Position numbers and translations under genes: made by a program. From Pyxicephalus adspersus (Eukaryota; Chordata; Amphibia; Anura; Pyxicephalidae), in contig NC_092859.1 in NCBI RefSeq assembly GCF_032062135.1, positions 105,763,438 through 105,827,437 of the forward strand: DNA of 64,000 nucleotides, given 5' to 3'. How positions within the stretch are numbered: position 1 is the first letter of the stretch; each line of letters opens with the position of its first letter. Under the pieces are notes generated by a model. It saw nothing but the letters and a program-made list of their open reading frames with translations. It was not told where the DNA came from and made no database searches. Below are positions 38,523 through 50,977 of this stretch, in pieces.

Positions 38523-41500
38523 CCTAGACCAATAACACAGGAAGCTGTAAAACTGAAAAAGGAAATTGTAAAGTTCTATTTGGCAGTATAATGCTGCTAT
38601 GTGATTCACAAGGCTGGGTAAACAGATTATGAATCCTTTCCTTTCGGCAGGTAGAACAGTTCCCACACATATATTTGCCCAGAATTCCGCTGTAACTAAA
38701 TGCTTGTGAAAAGTCTGATGGTATAATTATAATTAGCAAGATGGACATCCACTCTGATATGAGAGCATATGTTTCAGTGGATAACGTGCATATGCTCAGA
38801 AAATGCAAATGAAACCAATGGCACAAGATGACGTATCTCAGCCTTTCATGCCCACCTTGCTAACATCTGTTAAGGATTTTTCTTGTTAGTCAACCAGATG
38901 TACTATGGTTCTTTGCAAATTTTTAACTTATGGTAGTAGGATAATTGGCTTTCTATAACATGAGCTGTTTAAACACATGTATTAACTATAAAATATTACT
39001 AATATTACTTTATTAACAAGTTGAGCACATCAGTTAGTTTGAGAGAGAGAGAGAAAAGAGCAGGCTTTTGTAGGGTAAAAGCATTTTTATAAAATCACTA
39101 CATTTTTTTTGTTTTCAACATCCTAAAAAATAGACAGAGATCATCTACGATAGCCCTAGGCTAACATGGATGCACTAGTCTTATACTTTAAGAGTAGTAA
39201 TATTAAAATATATTCAGGTACCTTAACAACAACAGATCTGTTTCCCACCTGACGTGTTTCGCCCCACAGGGCTTCCTCGGGGGATTGGGATACTTGATGA
39301 AATTGCTGGAACTTTAACCAGAATGTATACCAATTACTACTCGAAGGTACCCTAATCATAAAATCCAATATTAATTTTCAACGTATTGGTACTAGCACTG
39401 TTGTTCTACATTTAAATAAGTATTGTCTTCAATAGCCCGGTTGGGTAGTGGTATTATACTTATTCTTGAATCTGAGTGCTATTTGGTTGTTCTTTAGAAG
39501 GTGCAGGGTGACCAGTAGTTCTAGTTTGTATTAGTGGTAAGGTGGTGGGCCGCGGGCAGCTTTTGTTCTCTCACTCCTCAAAGCCTAAATCTAGGCACTG
39601 CTATTTTTACTTATTTTTAGTTTTTAATTCATAATACAATGGTCATTTTAATTCCTCAAGAGCCCTCTTTAAACTCCACTAAGTGTTGTTGATATACAGC
39701 AGGAGTTGTACTTCTGGGCCTCTGCTGCAGCAAAACAGCATCCATGATAGAAACCAGTTCTGGTGTTGTGCCTCCAGCAATGTATGTAGATAGAAAAATA
39801 GAAGCAAAAGCTTTTAGTGGTCAGATTGCACTCTGCTCTGCCAATTATAAAGATAGAACTATTCTTATTGATACAATCATGTGCAACTGGTGTTTTTCCC
39901 CAGAACAGGATTACTTAAAATAAAAAGACCAACATTGGGTTATAGACTCCTTTAGCTATATCACCTTGTATTTGGCAGCACTGTAGTTGACTATCATAGC
40001 ACCTTGAGTTGAATTTGGCACAAACTACAAAGAACTGTCAGGATATAGTTTTTCCTGTTTCATTTTTAGGTTCCATTTTTTAGGTAACCATGTTTTCTTC
40101 AAATTATAGATTTCAGCACCTGGTCTTTGGCACTTTGGTCTTATGCAAAGGTGAAGGTTCATATAAAAGCATATTATTATTATTTTTTGCCCTGCAGTTC
40201 TCTACTATCCTATTTCCATTTCTTAAAAATACATGATAATAAAGAAGACAGCGGCACCCTATTAGAAATCAATAATAATTAATGACATTTAATTTTCTTA
40301 AAATTTTGTATACTTGGACCAAATCTAAGTCTCATTCTGTTCAAAGGTTTTGGAAGTTAAATAGCTTAAACTATCTAGTTTGTCTTTTTTAATTAAAAAA
40401 AAAGGACCACAATAGATTTGATTTGCATTGCTCGAAGAATGCTTACAAAACTCAGTTTGTATGGACTAATTACAAAATTAGATACATCAAGCTGTTACTT
40501 TGCCAGGTGGCAGTGTTTGCCTAACAAGCCTTGCTTTCATTTTGTTTCAGTGTTTAATTAAAATGTCCTTTAGAAGTGAAGAACTGACCCATATTTTCTT
40601 TTAATATGGGCCAAACCATCACTACAGGTACAATCACTAAGTAGCTGGCAATAAGTAACTCCACTCCATTCATGCTGGCTGCAGCTTACATGTACATTAC
40701 TTCTTTTAAGAGGATCTTGGCAGATAAAGATTTACATGTCTTGTTCTTGCCAAGCCCTGTCAAAGTGACTTGTAATAATGGGACAGATCTGCAGCACAGG
40801 TGTACCTAGGTGTTGATGTTATCTGGATGTGGCTGAAGACCACAGTCTTGTTTAGCCCAAGCTTTGTTACACCTGTCAATGCTTTGTAGTTACTTTTTCT
40901 ATTATAAAATACAGCCACTGCCATAAAAATGTGACTCAAATCAACATCACATGTCCAGTTAATCATATTGTCCATTTGCATAAAAAATAGTGACACATAA
41001 ATGCAAACATATTTGAGATATGGCAGAATTGTGCCTAACAATATTGTAGCATTTGGATTTTCCCCACCACCGTTGAAAGTGCAGGTTTGTAATATCTGAG
41101 AACATGTCATCTGTAGCCTTTGTTAGTCTTTAAATTATTTATCTGCTAATAAATGGTTATATGACAGAGGGTTAACTCCAATGGCAGCATGGGACTGTCT
41201 ACATACAAAGCTCCATGATAGCAAAATAAAATAATGTCTTGCTCTCATTTCCATATGGTGGATTTAGACATCAGGATCATGCGATTCCACTCACACCACA
41301 ATGCTGGTTCTTAAAGAACCAGGAGGGCGGTACAACTGCCAACATTTATTCTTTATGGGGCTGTAACAGGTAGGAACTACATGTAGCATCTTCCCTGCGG
41401 CAGCAGTACACTGGCATGAGGAAGCAGTAACCACACCAAAAATTTCACTGCCAGTCTGAACAGTCTTTGGCATTATTATCGGCACCAGTAGTTTTAATGT

Positions 41501-42942
41501 AGGGCTATAAGACTTCATCAGAAAACTTAACCTCTGATCCCACCTACAAACCAAGGAAACTCTTAACCAACCCCTTCCCAACACTCTAAGGATTCCAATT
41601 TTAAATGAATAAGCTATCTAAACACAACCCATGTTAACATAACCAATATCACACATTAAGGTGCATGTAATGTGACTTCAATGGCCATTCAGTAGCACTA
41701 AAATCAGACCAGAAAATCCCTTGTGACAAAATCCCTCCTGTCATTATTATTATTGGTTACATTGTTAATGAACTCTGATAAAACATAAATGTTTTTAAAT
41801 ACCTGTGCAGAAAGTCCATAAACTGGGCAATTCCATCAGTTGATTACCAGCCTGGAAATGTTTATTTAGAGAGGCAAAGAAAAAAAATGACAATATTTTG
41901 TAGAGGTAAAAATAATTATATAAATAGTTGAACAGATGATCATATGAATAAACTGATATTTTTGTTTTATCCAGAATCATGTGCCTGGCCTGACACAAAT
42001 ACTACTGAACCACAACATCGACTTCACTACAGAACAATGCCCAACCCTAAATAGTTGCTGTGTGTGATAACAGAGGTTTCATAACATCATGCACACTTGT
42101 CTCTGATATAATTAAACGACTATCGTGAAGACAGATTGCTAGAGCACTTGAAAAAAAAAAACTCACTCTATTTGCTGTTGATCTCATGTGACAATTATGT
42201 GAGGTGACTTTTGCTGAGAGTCATTCAAGCTTTATAAGCTTCAGCTGAGCATTATGATTAAAACGTCAAATTATAATAATTACAGTATTTATGTTTAAGA
42301 AGTACAAATTAGTTGTGCTAATTTCAGTATCAGTTTTGCTTGTGTATGACGGAGCCTTTTCTCATTGCAAGTGTCAAAATGTGGAATAGTTTAAAGTACA
42401 CACGTATTTAAAATGTCCATGGTCTTCTTTACACAACTGTTTACTTTCTGTAGTGGCAAACAAAAAGGAGATAATACAGAAATAAAAGAAAGCAAAAGCA
42501 GTGGGTAGGGGACCAATGGGTTTGTTCATATAGAAGTTGAAAAGATGATTTTAAATAAGTTTCGGCTCTTAGCAGGCACTGTGGTTGAATCGCGATTTTG
42601 AAGCAACTCAAGGTTGATACTCTCACTAACCACTTCCATTAAATTGGTTTAAATTGAACTGTTTTTCAGCATCGAAAATGCATTTTGGAAATATTTAGGG
42701 AGACAAATGATATGTTTTCACTATACCTCTCCCTTTCCTGTGCATGACAACCACAACTGCAGCAAACAGAAAAGGAATTCTGGATATAGCAGTGATGGTG
42801 ATGTCCCTTCTGCAATAATTCCTCCAAACTGCCTGATCATCAAAATAGATCCAGGTATCTGTGACAAAAGCTGCACATGTGTAACTGAGTGGGCCATGTG
42901 ACAGCATAAACTTTTAAAAGTTACCGTAATTCAAAATGGCTC
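38523..42942. other. Intronic stretch with one repeat copy
   Basis: Besides the repeat at about 39155-39440, the sequence is AT-rich and unassigned. A 116-codon open frame at 40760-41110 (minus) and a 97-codon frame at 41291-41584 (minus) have no domain or signal that I recognise. The latter lies in text that may itself be a repeat. Confidence 0.4.
39155..39440 (-). repeat. Interspersed repeat with GACGTGTTTCGCCCC core
   Basis: CCTGACGTGTTTCGCCCCAC, then GGGCTTCCTCGGGGGATTGG, is the best preserved of three copies in this intron. Read on the minus strand the core is CGAAACACGTC preceded by GAGGAAGCCC. Similar words recur in many frog and fish genomes. Outer boundaries are approximate and the class is not assigned. 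Confidence 0.5.
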
Positions 42943-42991
42943 TGTTAGGTGTAATCTCCTACAGTGAGTCTGTAGGAGATTACAAATAACA
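42943..42991. other. Strong hairpin with perfect 14-bp stem
   Basis: GTAATCTCCTACAG (42951-42964) is exactly complementary to CTGTAGGAGATTAC (42970-42983) across a 5-base loop TGAGT. One further pair, a 2 x 2 internal mismatch and five more pairs (TGTTA with TAACA) extend the stem to about 20 pairs. The exact match argues for recent origin or for selection on structure. There is no T run after it and no coding context. Confidence 0.7.
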
Positions 42992-43072
42992 CAGAATAAA
43001 GCAAACTGAGTGAGGTTTCCGATTAAGCACAGTTGCAATACTAGCTGGATAGTTTTTATGGTAATGGCTTGG

Positions 43073-43086
43073 CACACACACACACA
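43073..43086. repeat. (CA)7 microsatellite
   Basis: Seven exact CA units. Confidence 0.9.
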
Positions 43087-43799
43087 GGGTGCCTTAAGCA
43101 GATACATTTGTACCAAGGTGACTTGGCATCTGCAGTAAAAGAAGAATAAGTATAGTTGCCCATGACTCAAGGTAATCCTTTAATCAGGATTTGCTAAACA
43201 ACATAACCCCTGTAAACAGAGGCTAATGCATTGTAAACATGTAGTCAATGATACCCCCATCTAGTAACATAGGCACTGCTTTGAGTTTCATCAATTCCAT
43301 TTTATATTTTATTGAATGGAAAGGATTGTGCAGAAGTACTTTATTTCACGGTTTTGTAATAATGTCAGGCATAGTATTTAGAGGAAATGATAGTAGTAAG
43401 AATGATGATAAAATTGCCATGAAATATGCATTGGCTTTTTATGAGTAAAAACATTAGGAATGCAAGCGTGAGCAGACTCTTTGGAAAGGGTTCCCACCCT
43501 AAATGACGTTTTTTATTTTAATTCCATAAATGGAACAGAGGGGAGTTTATTGACGACATAAAATTTACATGAATCTAGAATAGAGTCATGTGTTCATAAT
43601 CCAACCAAACTAAAAACAGAAAGCATCCAACAGGACCTGTACTACCTTACTGTTATTTAGCTAAAAACATATTTCCATAGTTGTCTAAAAAATAAAACGA
43701 TTTGCACTGCTACAGATATGGAACATGCCTAACAATTGTTAAATACTATGTGTCTTTATTTTTTTCTCACTTACCAAACACTATAAACCATCCCCTTTA
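43087..43799. other. Intronic stretch, nothing distinctive
   Basis: AT-rich sequence; no gene or repeat boundary recognised. Confidence 0.5.
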
Positions 43800-44065
43800 A
43801 GAGCAGGCAGTAGGGGGCTATGAACCATAGGGTTTCTCCAGGGGTTGCCAGAGGTTCCTTGAGCAATGAGCAGTTTGTGCCACCTAAATCAGTTTAGTGA
43901 CACCAATGATCTTTTCGGTAAACATTCATTCTGACATTCTTCCCAGTGACCTCCATGCTGATGTATGGTGAGCTGTGGATATGTTGTTATTGTCAGGGGT
44001 TCCCTAGGACAGTGATTTCAAGGGTTCCTCCATGTTAAAAAGGTTTAGAAAGGTTGATTTAGCAT
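43800..44065. repeat. Anuran-type interspersed repeat (GGTTCCTTGAGCAATGAGCA)
   Basis: TAGGGTTTCTCCAGGGGTTG, then GGTTCCTTGAGCAATGAGCA, then TCAGGGGTTCCCTAGG, then AAAAAGGTTTAGAAAGGTTG form the ordered blocks of a repeat I associate with frog genomes. The end AGGTTTAGAAAGGTTGA resembles a hAT-like terminus (GGTTGAGAAA-type). No opposite terminus or duplication was confirmed, and no transposase is present. Confidence 0.55.
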
Positions 44066-44896
44066 TTACCTTATGAGTCCAGTATGAGAATCAAGGTTTC
44101 ACTTTTTATCCTTTTCATAGTGTGTGCAAAAAAATGAGGAGAGGAGGACTTCAAAACCAATGCCACCCAATTATATTTTAGTTTGGAATGGTTATTGCCA
44201 AATTGAATCACAAAATAACTAAGATAAATGGTGACATTCAAAGCTCTGCCCAACTATGACGGCATATTGAACCTACCCCAGCCAAACCACTTACACGTTC
44301 TGGGGTTAGTGAAGCACATATTTAGACTTAGCATAAGAGCCCTAAAACATCCTTCTTACACTACCAGTCGGGACCACTGCTCTAGCAGGAGGCTTTAAAT
44401 TATATTGTATATCACTAAATATAGAAATACATAGGATACATGTTTTCAGGTTTATAAATACATTTTAATGTGTAATGGGAATGGTCAATTCAAGCTGTGC
44501 CCACTGGTCTAAGATTTATTTAAATAGTGCAATAAACTTTTACAATTGGTGTTCTATAAAAAATGCAAGCCTCAGCATGGGCTGTCATTGAGTCAAGGAC
44601 CCCTGTAAAGATCAAATCACTAAGCTATAATGATCATTATTTGCTTTCAGTACATTTTCCAAATGATAATCATATAGTTAAAAATAATAGCAAAAAACAC
44701 TTGCTCTATATTGAGTAAATTCAACTTATTGAATAAGCTCAACTGCATCAGGAGTTCCACTTCCATGGCATTGGACATAGCATAGTAGGTTCACAGAACA
44801 AGAACTCGCAAAAGAAATTCCACTTATGGTGGGCTATTGGCTCCATGGTTTAGTTAAATCAACTTGTAAGTCCAGGAATCCATACCTATTATGATA
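44066..44896. other. Intronic stretch, nothing distinctive
   Basis: AT-rich sequence with no gene, RNA gene or clear transposon end. Confidence 0.5.
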
Positions 44897-44976
44897 ACTA
44901 TAGACAAAAAGAGTAACAACAGTGTAAACCTTTTATCCAAAAAATAACCACAAGGTTCCTCTCTCACTGCACTCCA
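44897..44976. repeat. Local duplication, copy A
   Basis: GAGTAACAACAGTGTAAACC plus TTTTATC, and then AATAACCACAAGGTTCCTCT plus CTCACTGCACTCCA, are repeated almost exactly at 46138-46285. The copies are direct and about 1.24 kb apart. The family is unknown; they may be ends of one larger element or a segmental duplication. Confidence 0.75.
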
Positions 44977-46137
44977 CGCTCAATAGCCATATGCAGATGC
45001 ACTCATGCTCTGCCTGTGGTTAACCATAAATAAATAATAAATGTCTAAACATATAAACCACGAATATAGCGCTCCATTTCTCCTTTTAAAATCTTGGCTC
45101 CCATCTAAATGTAAGAGAAACATTACGTCTATAATAAATGTTTTCTTGGAAATGGCACATTCTGAACTATTTTCCTGGATTTTAAACACAAAAATCAAAC
45201 TCTGCCGCTTAACTCATAGTGTCAGGGATAATAATTACTGCTACAATGCTGCCTTAATACTGCAAAAAAAAATAAAGTGTATTGGAACTGAACAATAAGT
45301 CCCAATCAATAACAAATATTGCAAAAGATACACAAAGATGTGATGCACAATAGGAAACCCAGACTTTCATACAGAATAATGACTAGATCCAAGGTTGGTG
45401 GTATGGATTATCCAGACTTGAAGGATTACAATTGAGCTGCTCTTCTTCATTATATGGATCAAAGTTCGAAAAAACATATACATATAGATGCATTTCTGCA
45501 CATGGTTGCAAATATATAATGTAGCTGTTTTTCAAGTGCCGCATGTAATATATGGCACAATGTAGCACCTTCAGGCCTAGGGTAACTTCACAGTGAAAAT
45601 CCATCAATGCTTCTCATGCAGATTAACATTTCACAGAATATTCAGTATATCACATTTATGGTATATATCCAATCAATAAACTCTCCTAAAAGCTTTAACC
45701 TGCCAATGTAAGCTCATATGTCATTTACAATATTCTTATATTTAAAGATTTTTATTAGAACAATGCCCAGTGATCCTTCTAAAAAGATTCTTGTTTAGGC
45801 AATTCCTGGTATGACATTATCCTGCATCTATTGTTCCACGATTGTTAGCTAATTTAAATGAATGCAGACAGAATGAAAACGATGCAGAACTGAGTGCAAA
45901 AAGTAAAAAAGGTACTTAAAAAAAAATACATAGCAATGTTTTTTAATATACACATTGCTCTCAGTGATTGCAAACTTGAACAATATCATTACTGTAATAT
46001 ACCCCTATCTCTTATAAGCAAGTTCTTCTTTATATATAGCTTTGTATGAAACAATGTACAAATCACCTTTACAAATGAACCATTGAAGTATATATAAAAG
46101 ATTTTTTTTTTAATTTTTTAAGCACGGAATGGGTAAA
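44977..46137. other. Sequence between the two duplicate copies
   Basis: About 1.16 kb of AT-rich sequence with chance open frames of up to 85 codons. No transposase, integrase or RNA gene is visible that would explain the flanking direct copies. Confidence 0.4.
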
Positions 46138-46285
46138 ATCTATATACAAAATGAGTAACAACAGTGTAAACCTTTTATCTAAAAAAAAATACCCACAAGG
46201 ATCACAAGGATCAAAATGGGGCAAAATGCTACAACCTCAAGGTTCCTCCATAATAACCACAAGGTTCCTCTCTCACTGCACTCCA
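46138..46285. repeat. Local duplication, copy B (with insertion)
   Basis: This copy has the same two blocks as 44897-44976 but is separated by about 65 extra bases. The extra bases include ACCCACAAGGATCACAAGGA, a small internal duplication of the neighbouring text, plus GGGGCAAAATGCTACAA, a word that recurs near 46712. Divergence between copies is low in the shared blocks. Confidence 0.75.
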
Positions 46286-46509
46286 TGGTCCATGGTCCTG
46301 GTGACTATTGTCAGTGAGACAGAAAGTTAGGGAAAATCCAAGATTCTGAGATGAATTAGGAGAAGCAGGTGAGGGAAATTCATCCATTTGATTCACTTTA
46401 GAGGAACTTTTTTTTCGTTTTGCATCATTGGAAAGGGATAGGAAATCTCTCTAGTGGGGTGCAGACAGCAAAAAATAACCACTGCAACCGGTAACTTAAC
46501 CCTTTCAAA

Positions 46510-46680
46510 TTCAAGGGCCCTTTCACACTCATCGGTGGTCACAGCTAAACTTCTGCTGTGTGCCTGGGTGTAACAAACTGGACTGCAGGTAACCACTAAT
46601 TTTCGAACAGCAACTGTGACTTGCTGCTTTTGGGAACTTAGCTGCAATCGTCCGCAGCCGTGTGCAAAAAATGGTCCCCG
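46510..46680. repeat. GGGCCCTTTCACACTCA-type interspersed repeat
   Basis: AAGGGCCCTTTCACACTCA starts a block containing CTTCTGCTGTGTGCCTGGGT, GGACTGCAGGTAACCACTAA and TCGTCCGCAGCCGTGTGCAA. I associate these ordered words with a repeat in frog genomes whose ends are CACAC-rich inverted words. A minus-strand open frame of 84 codons overlapping it is repeat-derived. Family not assigned. Confidence 0.45.
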
Positions 46681-47284
46681 ACTGATCTGCTGAAGTTGGG
46701 ACTATGGTTGAGCCTGGGGCAAAATGCTACAATTTACAGTCAGTCTGGTACTAAAAAAATGGTTTTGGCTGAACATACACTTTTAAGATCTCTAAGTGAT
46801 TTACTTAAGTGATTTACAGTAAAGTGACTGGCAGTAATATTCCTACATCATAAAGCAGCAAGTTGTGCCTGATAAATAACAGGATTCTTTTGTCACCTCC
46901 CAAAATAATTCTTCAACACTACAGCATGTTAAACGATATGTTGAACAGAAAGGATGATAAAGTGATATCTGGAGAACAATGGTAGTGGAGTTAGATTTAC
47001 ATTACTGCATACATAGCTCTTCCTGCCACTTAGGGAATTTCGGTAATGTTTATTTTAAAATTAAGATTATACAATCAATCATGGTGATTTCAAGGTAAAT
47101 AGTAATTCAAGGTATAATGTACCAGTGACACCTAATTTATATTACACTTCTGCAAATGTGTCTGAACATACAATGAGCAACAAACAACAGTTCCAGAATT
47201 GCCAGGGTAGTGAGTATGGAAATGTTCCAGAATCATTTCTGGGGCTGCTATATAATGTTAATTGGCCTTAGTCAAGAAATAATT

Positions 47285-47470
47285 TATGAAAGGGCCATTC
47301 CAGACCCTCGGTGAGCCACAGAGGTCTGCTATTAGCCCAATTGTGGTCCCAACCTCTCCCATTCGATTGCATGCAGGTACATGTGGATATGGCAGAATGC
47401 GTCTCAGTTCCCAAAAGCAAAAAGTGGCTTTGGGCTGCACACCAAATCAGCATGAATGCCCTGTTCAAAC
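47285..47470. repeat. Candidate interspersed repeat (AAGGGCCATTCCAGACC...)
   Basis: GAAAGGGCCATTCCAGACC and later CATTCGATTGCATGCAGGT and GTCTCAGTTCCCAAAAGCAA give a GC-richer block in AT-rich flanks with several open frames on both strands, a pattern typical of a low-stop repeat. Similarity to known repeats is by eye only. Confidence 0.35.
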
Positions 47471-48150
47471 CAATGAAGGCAAGTGAATGGAAATATAAAA
47501 TTTACTTCTTCATTCTATTTACAAAGTATGCAATTTTTGTGGATTCCACTACATTTTTCTCCCTTCCAATGTAAACAGGCACTGGAAATTAATCACTAAT
47601 CTTCAGCATATAATAAAACAATAATGAGAGTATTCTAATATACACATTTCCTGGCACTATTGTCATAAATTGCAAGTAAGCTATTTTTACCATTTCCTAC
47701 TTTCCCCCATTCAAGTTAAAAACAGCTCTTTGCTTTAACTGGGCTTCAGTCCATTTTGATTCAAAACCAAGAAGTTGCTTGGTTTGCAGTTCCCAGCGTA
47801 CAACATTACAACTGCAGTTCATAGTTTGAGATTCTTTTCCATTTTTTTTTACATATCTAAATAAATGAATGGATATATAGATAAATATGTTTACGGCAAG
47901 CTATAATCCTAAAAGCCAATGCATGACACCTTCTATCTACAATTAACTAAATGCGATAGGCTGCAAATCTTTATTGAAATATACATTTTGATTTTTCAAA
48001 TAGCATTTTTGTAGGATATTTATACATTAGAAAAAATGTCACTGTATTTAAATACTGCTGCTTTTATTTCAATTTTATTTATTTTATAAATACTGTCCCT
48101 AATTTAGAGATACTGCTCCTCTGTCCCTCTTACCTACTGTTTTGGGGTAA

Positions 48151-48153
<3 letters not shown>

Positions 48154-48187
<34 letters not shown>
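48154..48187. repeat. (TA)n microsatellite running into gap
   Basis: A pure AT run that ends exactly at the run of N; the assembler probably broke on it. The true length is unknown. Confidence 0.9.
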
Positions 48188-48412
48188 NNNNNNNNNNNNN
48201 NNNNNNNNNNNNNNNNNNNNNNNNNNNNNNNNNNNNNNNNNNNNNNNNNNNNNNNNNNNNNNNNNNNNNNNNNNNNNNNNNNNNNNNNNNNNNNNNNNNN
48301 NNNNNNNNNNNNNNNNNNNNNNNNNNNNNNNNNNNNNNNNNNNNNNNNNNNNNNNNNNNNNNNNNNNNNNNNNNNNNNNNNNNNNNNNNNNNNNNNNNNN
48401 NNNNNNNNNNNN
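48188..48412. other. Assembly gap (225 N)
   Basis: An unbroken run of N. Content is unknown; the flanking microsatellite suggests more low-complexity sequence. Confidence 0.99.
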
Positions 48413-48891
48413 AGTGGCATCACTGCTTTTTATTTTTATTGTGTTTTCTAGATACTGGCTATTACATGGCTTGCCTAGGATATATTTCTTTTTGTAAGCT
48501 AATTAATTAAAATTTTAAAAAATTAAAATTTTTAATAACAATGACTGGAGGGAGCGAGTGGCATGCCGAAGCTAGGTTCTAAGGTTTGAAAAAATTAATT
48601 ACATGTCTCATGAATTAACATGGCATGGTAACTGCTGTTTCGCATCTCCTAGCCTACATTACATGGCACCTCTGGCTATCCCCAGATATTACTAAAGGGA
48701 TTTTATTGTTTTCAATCAGAAGTGAGCTAAGATAATCAAAAATATTTATGTACACCTGTATCCTACATGTTCATCACATATGCAACATGCAAAACTGCAA
48801 ATCATTAGTTGTTAAGGCAAGATTCGAGTATTATTATTAAACTGCAAAGCTGGAGTTAGAACTGGGTATTCTTGTATAGCTAAGTCTAAGG

Positions 48892-49140
48892 GCTCATTTA
48901 TACTACTGTGCTACATTAGTGCATATATGCTAGTAATCCATTGCATGCATCACCTTTTGGCATTAAGGCAGCATGAATTTTTTTTTTTTGCACCAAAAAT
49001 CAGACATGCTTTTTATTTAGGATTTTGGCACTTTGCTTTGCTAAAAAGGTGCAATGGGGTGCCATGTATCACCCCAACACATATAACCATGCATTGTGGA
49101 TTGCACTGGCTCAGTACAACGGTGTAAATATGCTCTAATA
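48892..49140. repeat. Candidate interspersed repeat
   Basis: GGGCTCATTTATACTACTG, CATTAGTGCATATATGC and the later GGTGCAATGGGGTGCCATG resemble the blocks of a frog repeat that begins with a GGGCTCATTTACAC-type word. Decayed; boundaries are approximate. Confidence 0.4.
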
Positions 49141-50977
49141 TGCTAGCTCTGCTAATTTCAACAGCTGTCACTATGCACAGAGCTGTTTAACTGACAAGCC
49201 AACTGTGCATTTCGAATATATCTAAGATCATATCTTATTTTTTAATATAGCATTGCAAATATAATGAATTTTCTGCATGTTGTATCATTTGTCTGTGGCT
49301 TTATCAGCTTAAGGAAATAGCAAACACAATGGTGTAAGATCATAATACTTAAAGATGAATAAATGACTTGTGGTAAGTACCATGGATGGTTTCCTCTTTG
49401 ATTTTCTTCCTCTTGCAATGTATTTTATTATCACACATTAAACTGTGTTCAGTTACACAGTGAAGCCTGCCAATGATATCTTCGTCCACTGGGATTTCAT
49501 TTAATCTCCGTGTGGCAAATAAGAGCAACTCCCAGGAGACCACCCAGAAGTGTGTCATACATTTAAACACAGATGTGACCTATGCTATTACTTGGTCATA
49601 TCAAATATTGCTTTATTGTTGTTTTCATCAGACATATGCATATGTTTAATAGATGTACTAGGAAGCAAATCACAATATCCCAGCCATAGGGAAAAATAAA
49701 ATCATCAAAGAGAATCTATGTTAACTGAAAAAAGTTACAGAGATATTTGACCAAATGTTGCTGTTGTGATCTCTCAAAGATAAAACAGATAATGAAAAAA
49801 CAATTTATTTGTGTTACTAAGCATAATTATCTTTTTGGTGGTATGTAGCTAGAATTGGAGAGCTTGTAATATTCAAATTAGCCGTGTCAGTCTTCGCCTG
49901 ACTTATGGGGGAGGGTTGTCATGGGAAGTGAGTGTTGATAAACAATGCTCTAAGACTGACAGGCAAGCCTATTAAAACAGCAAGGGACACAATGGTGATG
50001 CATGTGCAGAGATCTTACATGCTGCAGAGACCTACCCTGTGTCAACCAATTAATTGCAGTTTTTTTTTTTGTGGAGCAGTCAAATTTTTAATACACAGTA
50101 ATATTACATTAAAGCTGCTCAGGAAAGGAGGTGCACATCAATTACAAATTAAAAATGCAGGAGCTTCTGAACATGTTAGTGAAAATTCAGGTCATCACAC
50201 AAAATCAGAAAATAACAAGAGTTAAAGCAACATATGTAATTATATCAGAACAGAAGCAAAAATCTGGTATATGTATGACAATTACCACTAAAACCCAACA
50301 ATAGCAATAGGTGGAGCTATGCTTTATTGAGTCCGTCTCCAAAGTGACCGGTGTTCTAATAATAAGGTTTCGGGAGGTTAACCATCCAGCTTAGACCTAT
50401 TCAGTACTACCGGAGTATAACCCCACACCTGTAGGGGAGAATGCCACAGACCTCTACATTCTAGTAAAAAGGATGAAAGGCAGAGTAATGTCAAAAGTCT
50501 TTCTCTACATGCAGGTAACAATTTTAGAATAACAATAACAACCACCATGTTTTTTTTAAGGTAAGATTACCCTTGAAGTGTTCTTAATCAAAGATACAAG
50601 ATTGTTTGTGAACTGCTAGTAAAAATAATTTATACTGTCCAAGAAATGAAGGTGGGTGTAGGTGTAGGAACTTTTAATAGACTTCTTTCACAGTGGAGTT
50701 GAATGTTTTTTAATACAGAAAATGAGGAGGATTATACCACGTAACCATACAGACTTGTCGAGTACAGTCAGGACTCAAGATAATAAAAAGAAAAAAAAAG
50801 AATAGCAAAAAAAAAAGACAGAAGCAAGGAGAAAGGCAGAGTATCTCCGCCAGGCTGCTAATATTTCAGGACTAGTAGGTAATCCATGGATCTTAGGTTT
50901 TGAAAAAGGTCTCAAGTGTAACCACACGGGGGAGTTTATCATTGGTCACAATACAAATGAATTCATATTTCACATTT
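49141..50977. other. Intronic stretch, possibly including the 3' tail of the LINE fragment
   Basis: 49141-50300 is unassigned AT-rich sequence. From about 50310 the text is A-rich with scattered GC words (GTAGGGGAGAATGCCACAG, AACCACACGGGGGAGTTT) and could be the 3' untranslated end of the antisense L1-type element that follows. That is inference only. Confidence 0.3.

Noticed and set aside
40760..41110. 116-codon open frame on the minus strand
   Set aside because: No recognisable family, no splice or promoter context, no repeat-protein motif; chance is the simplest explanation.
48130..48423. 97-codon open frame on the minus strand
   Set aside because: It consists of unknown residues from the assembly gap plus Ile-Tyr repeats from (TA)n.
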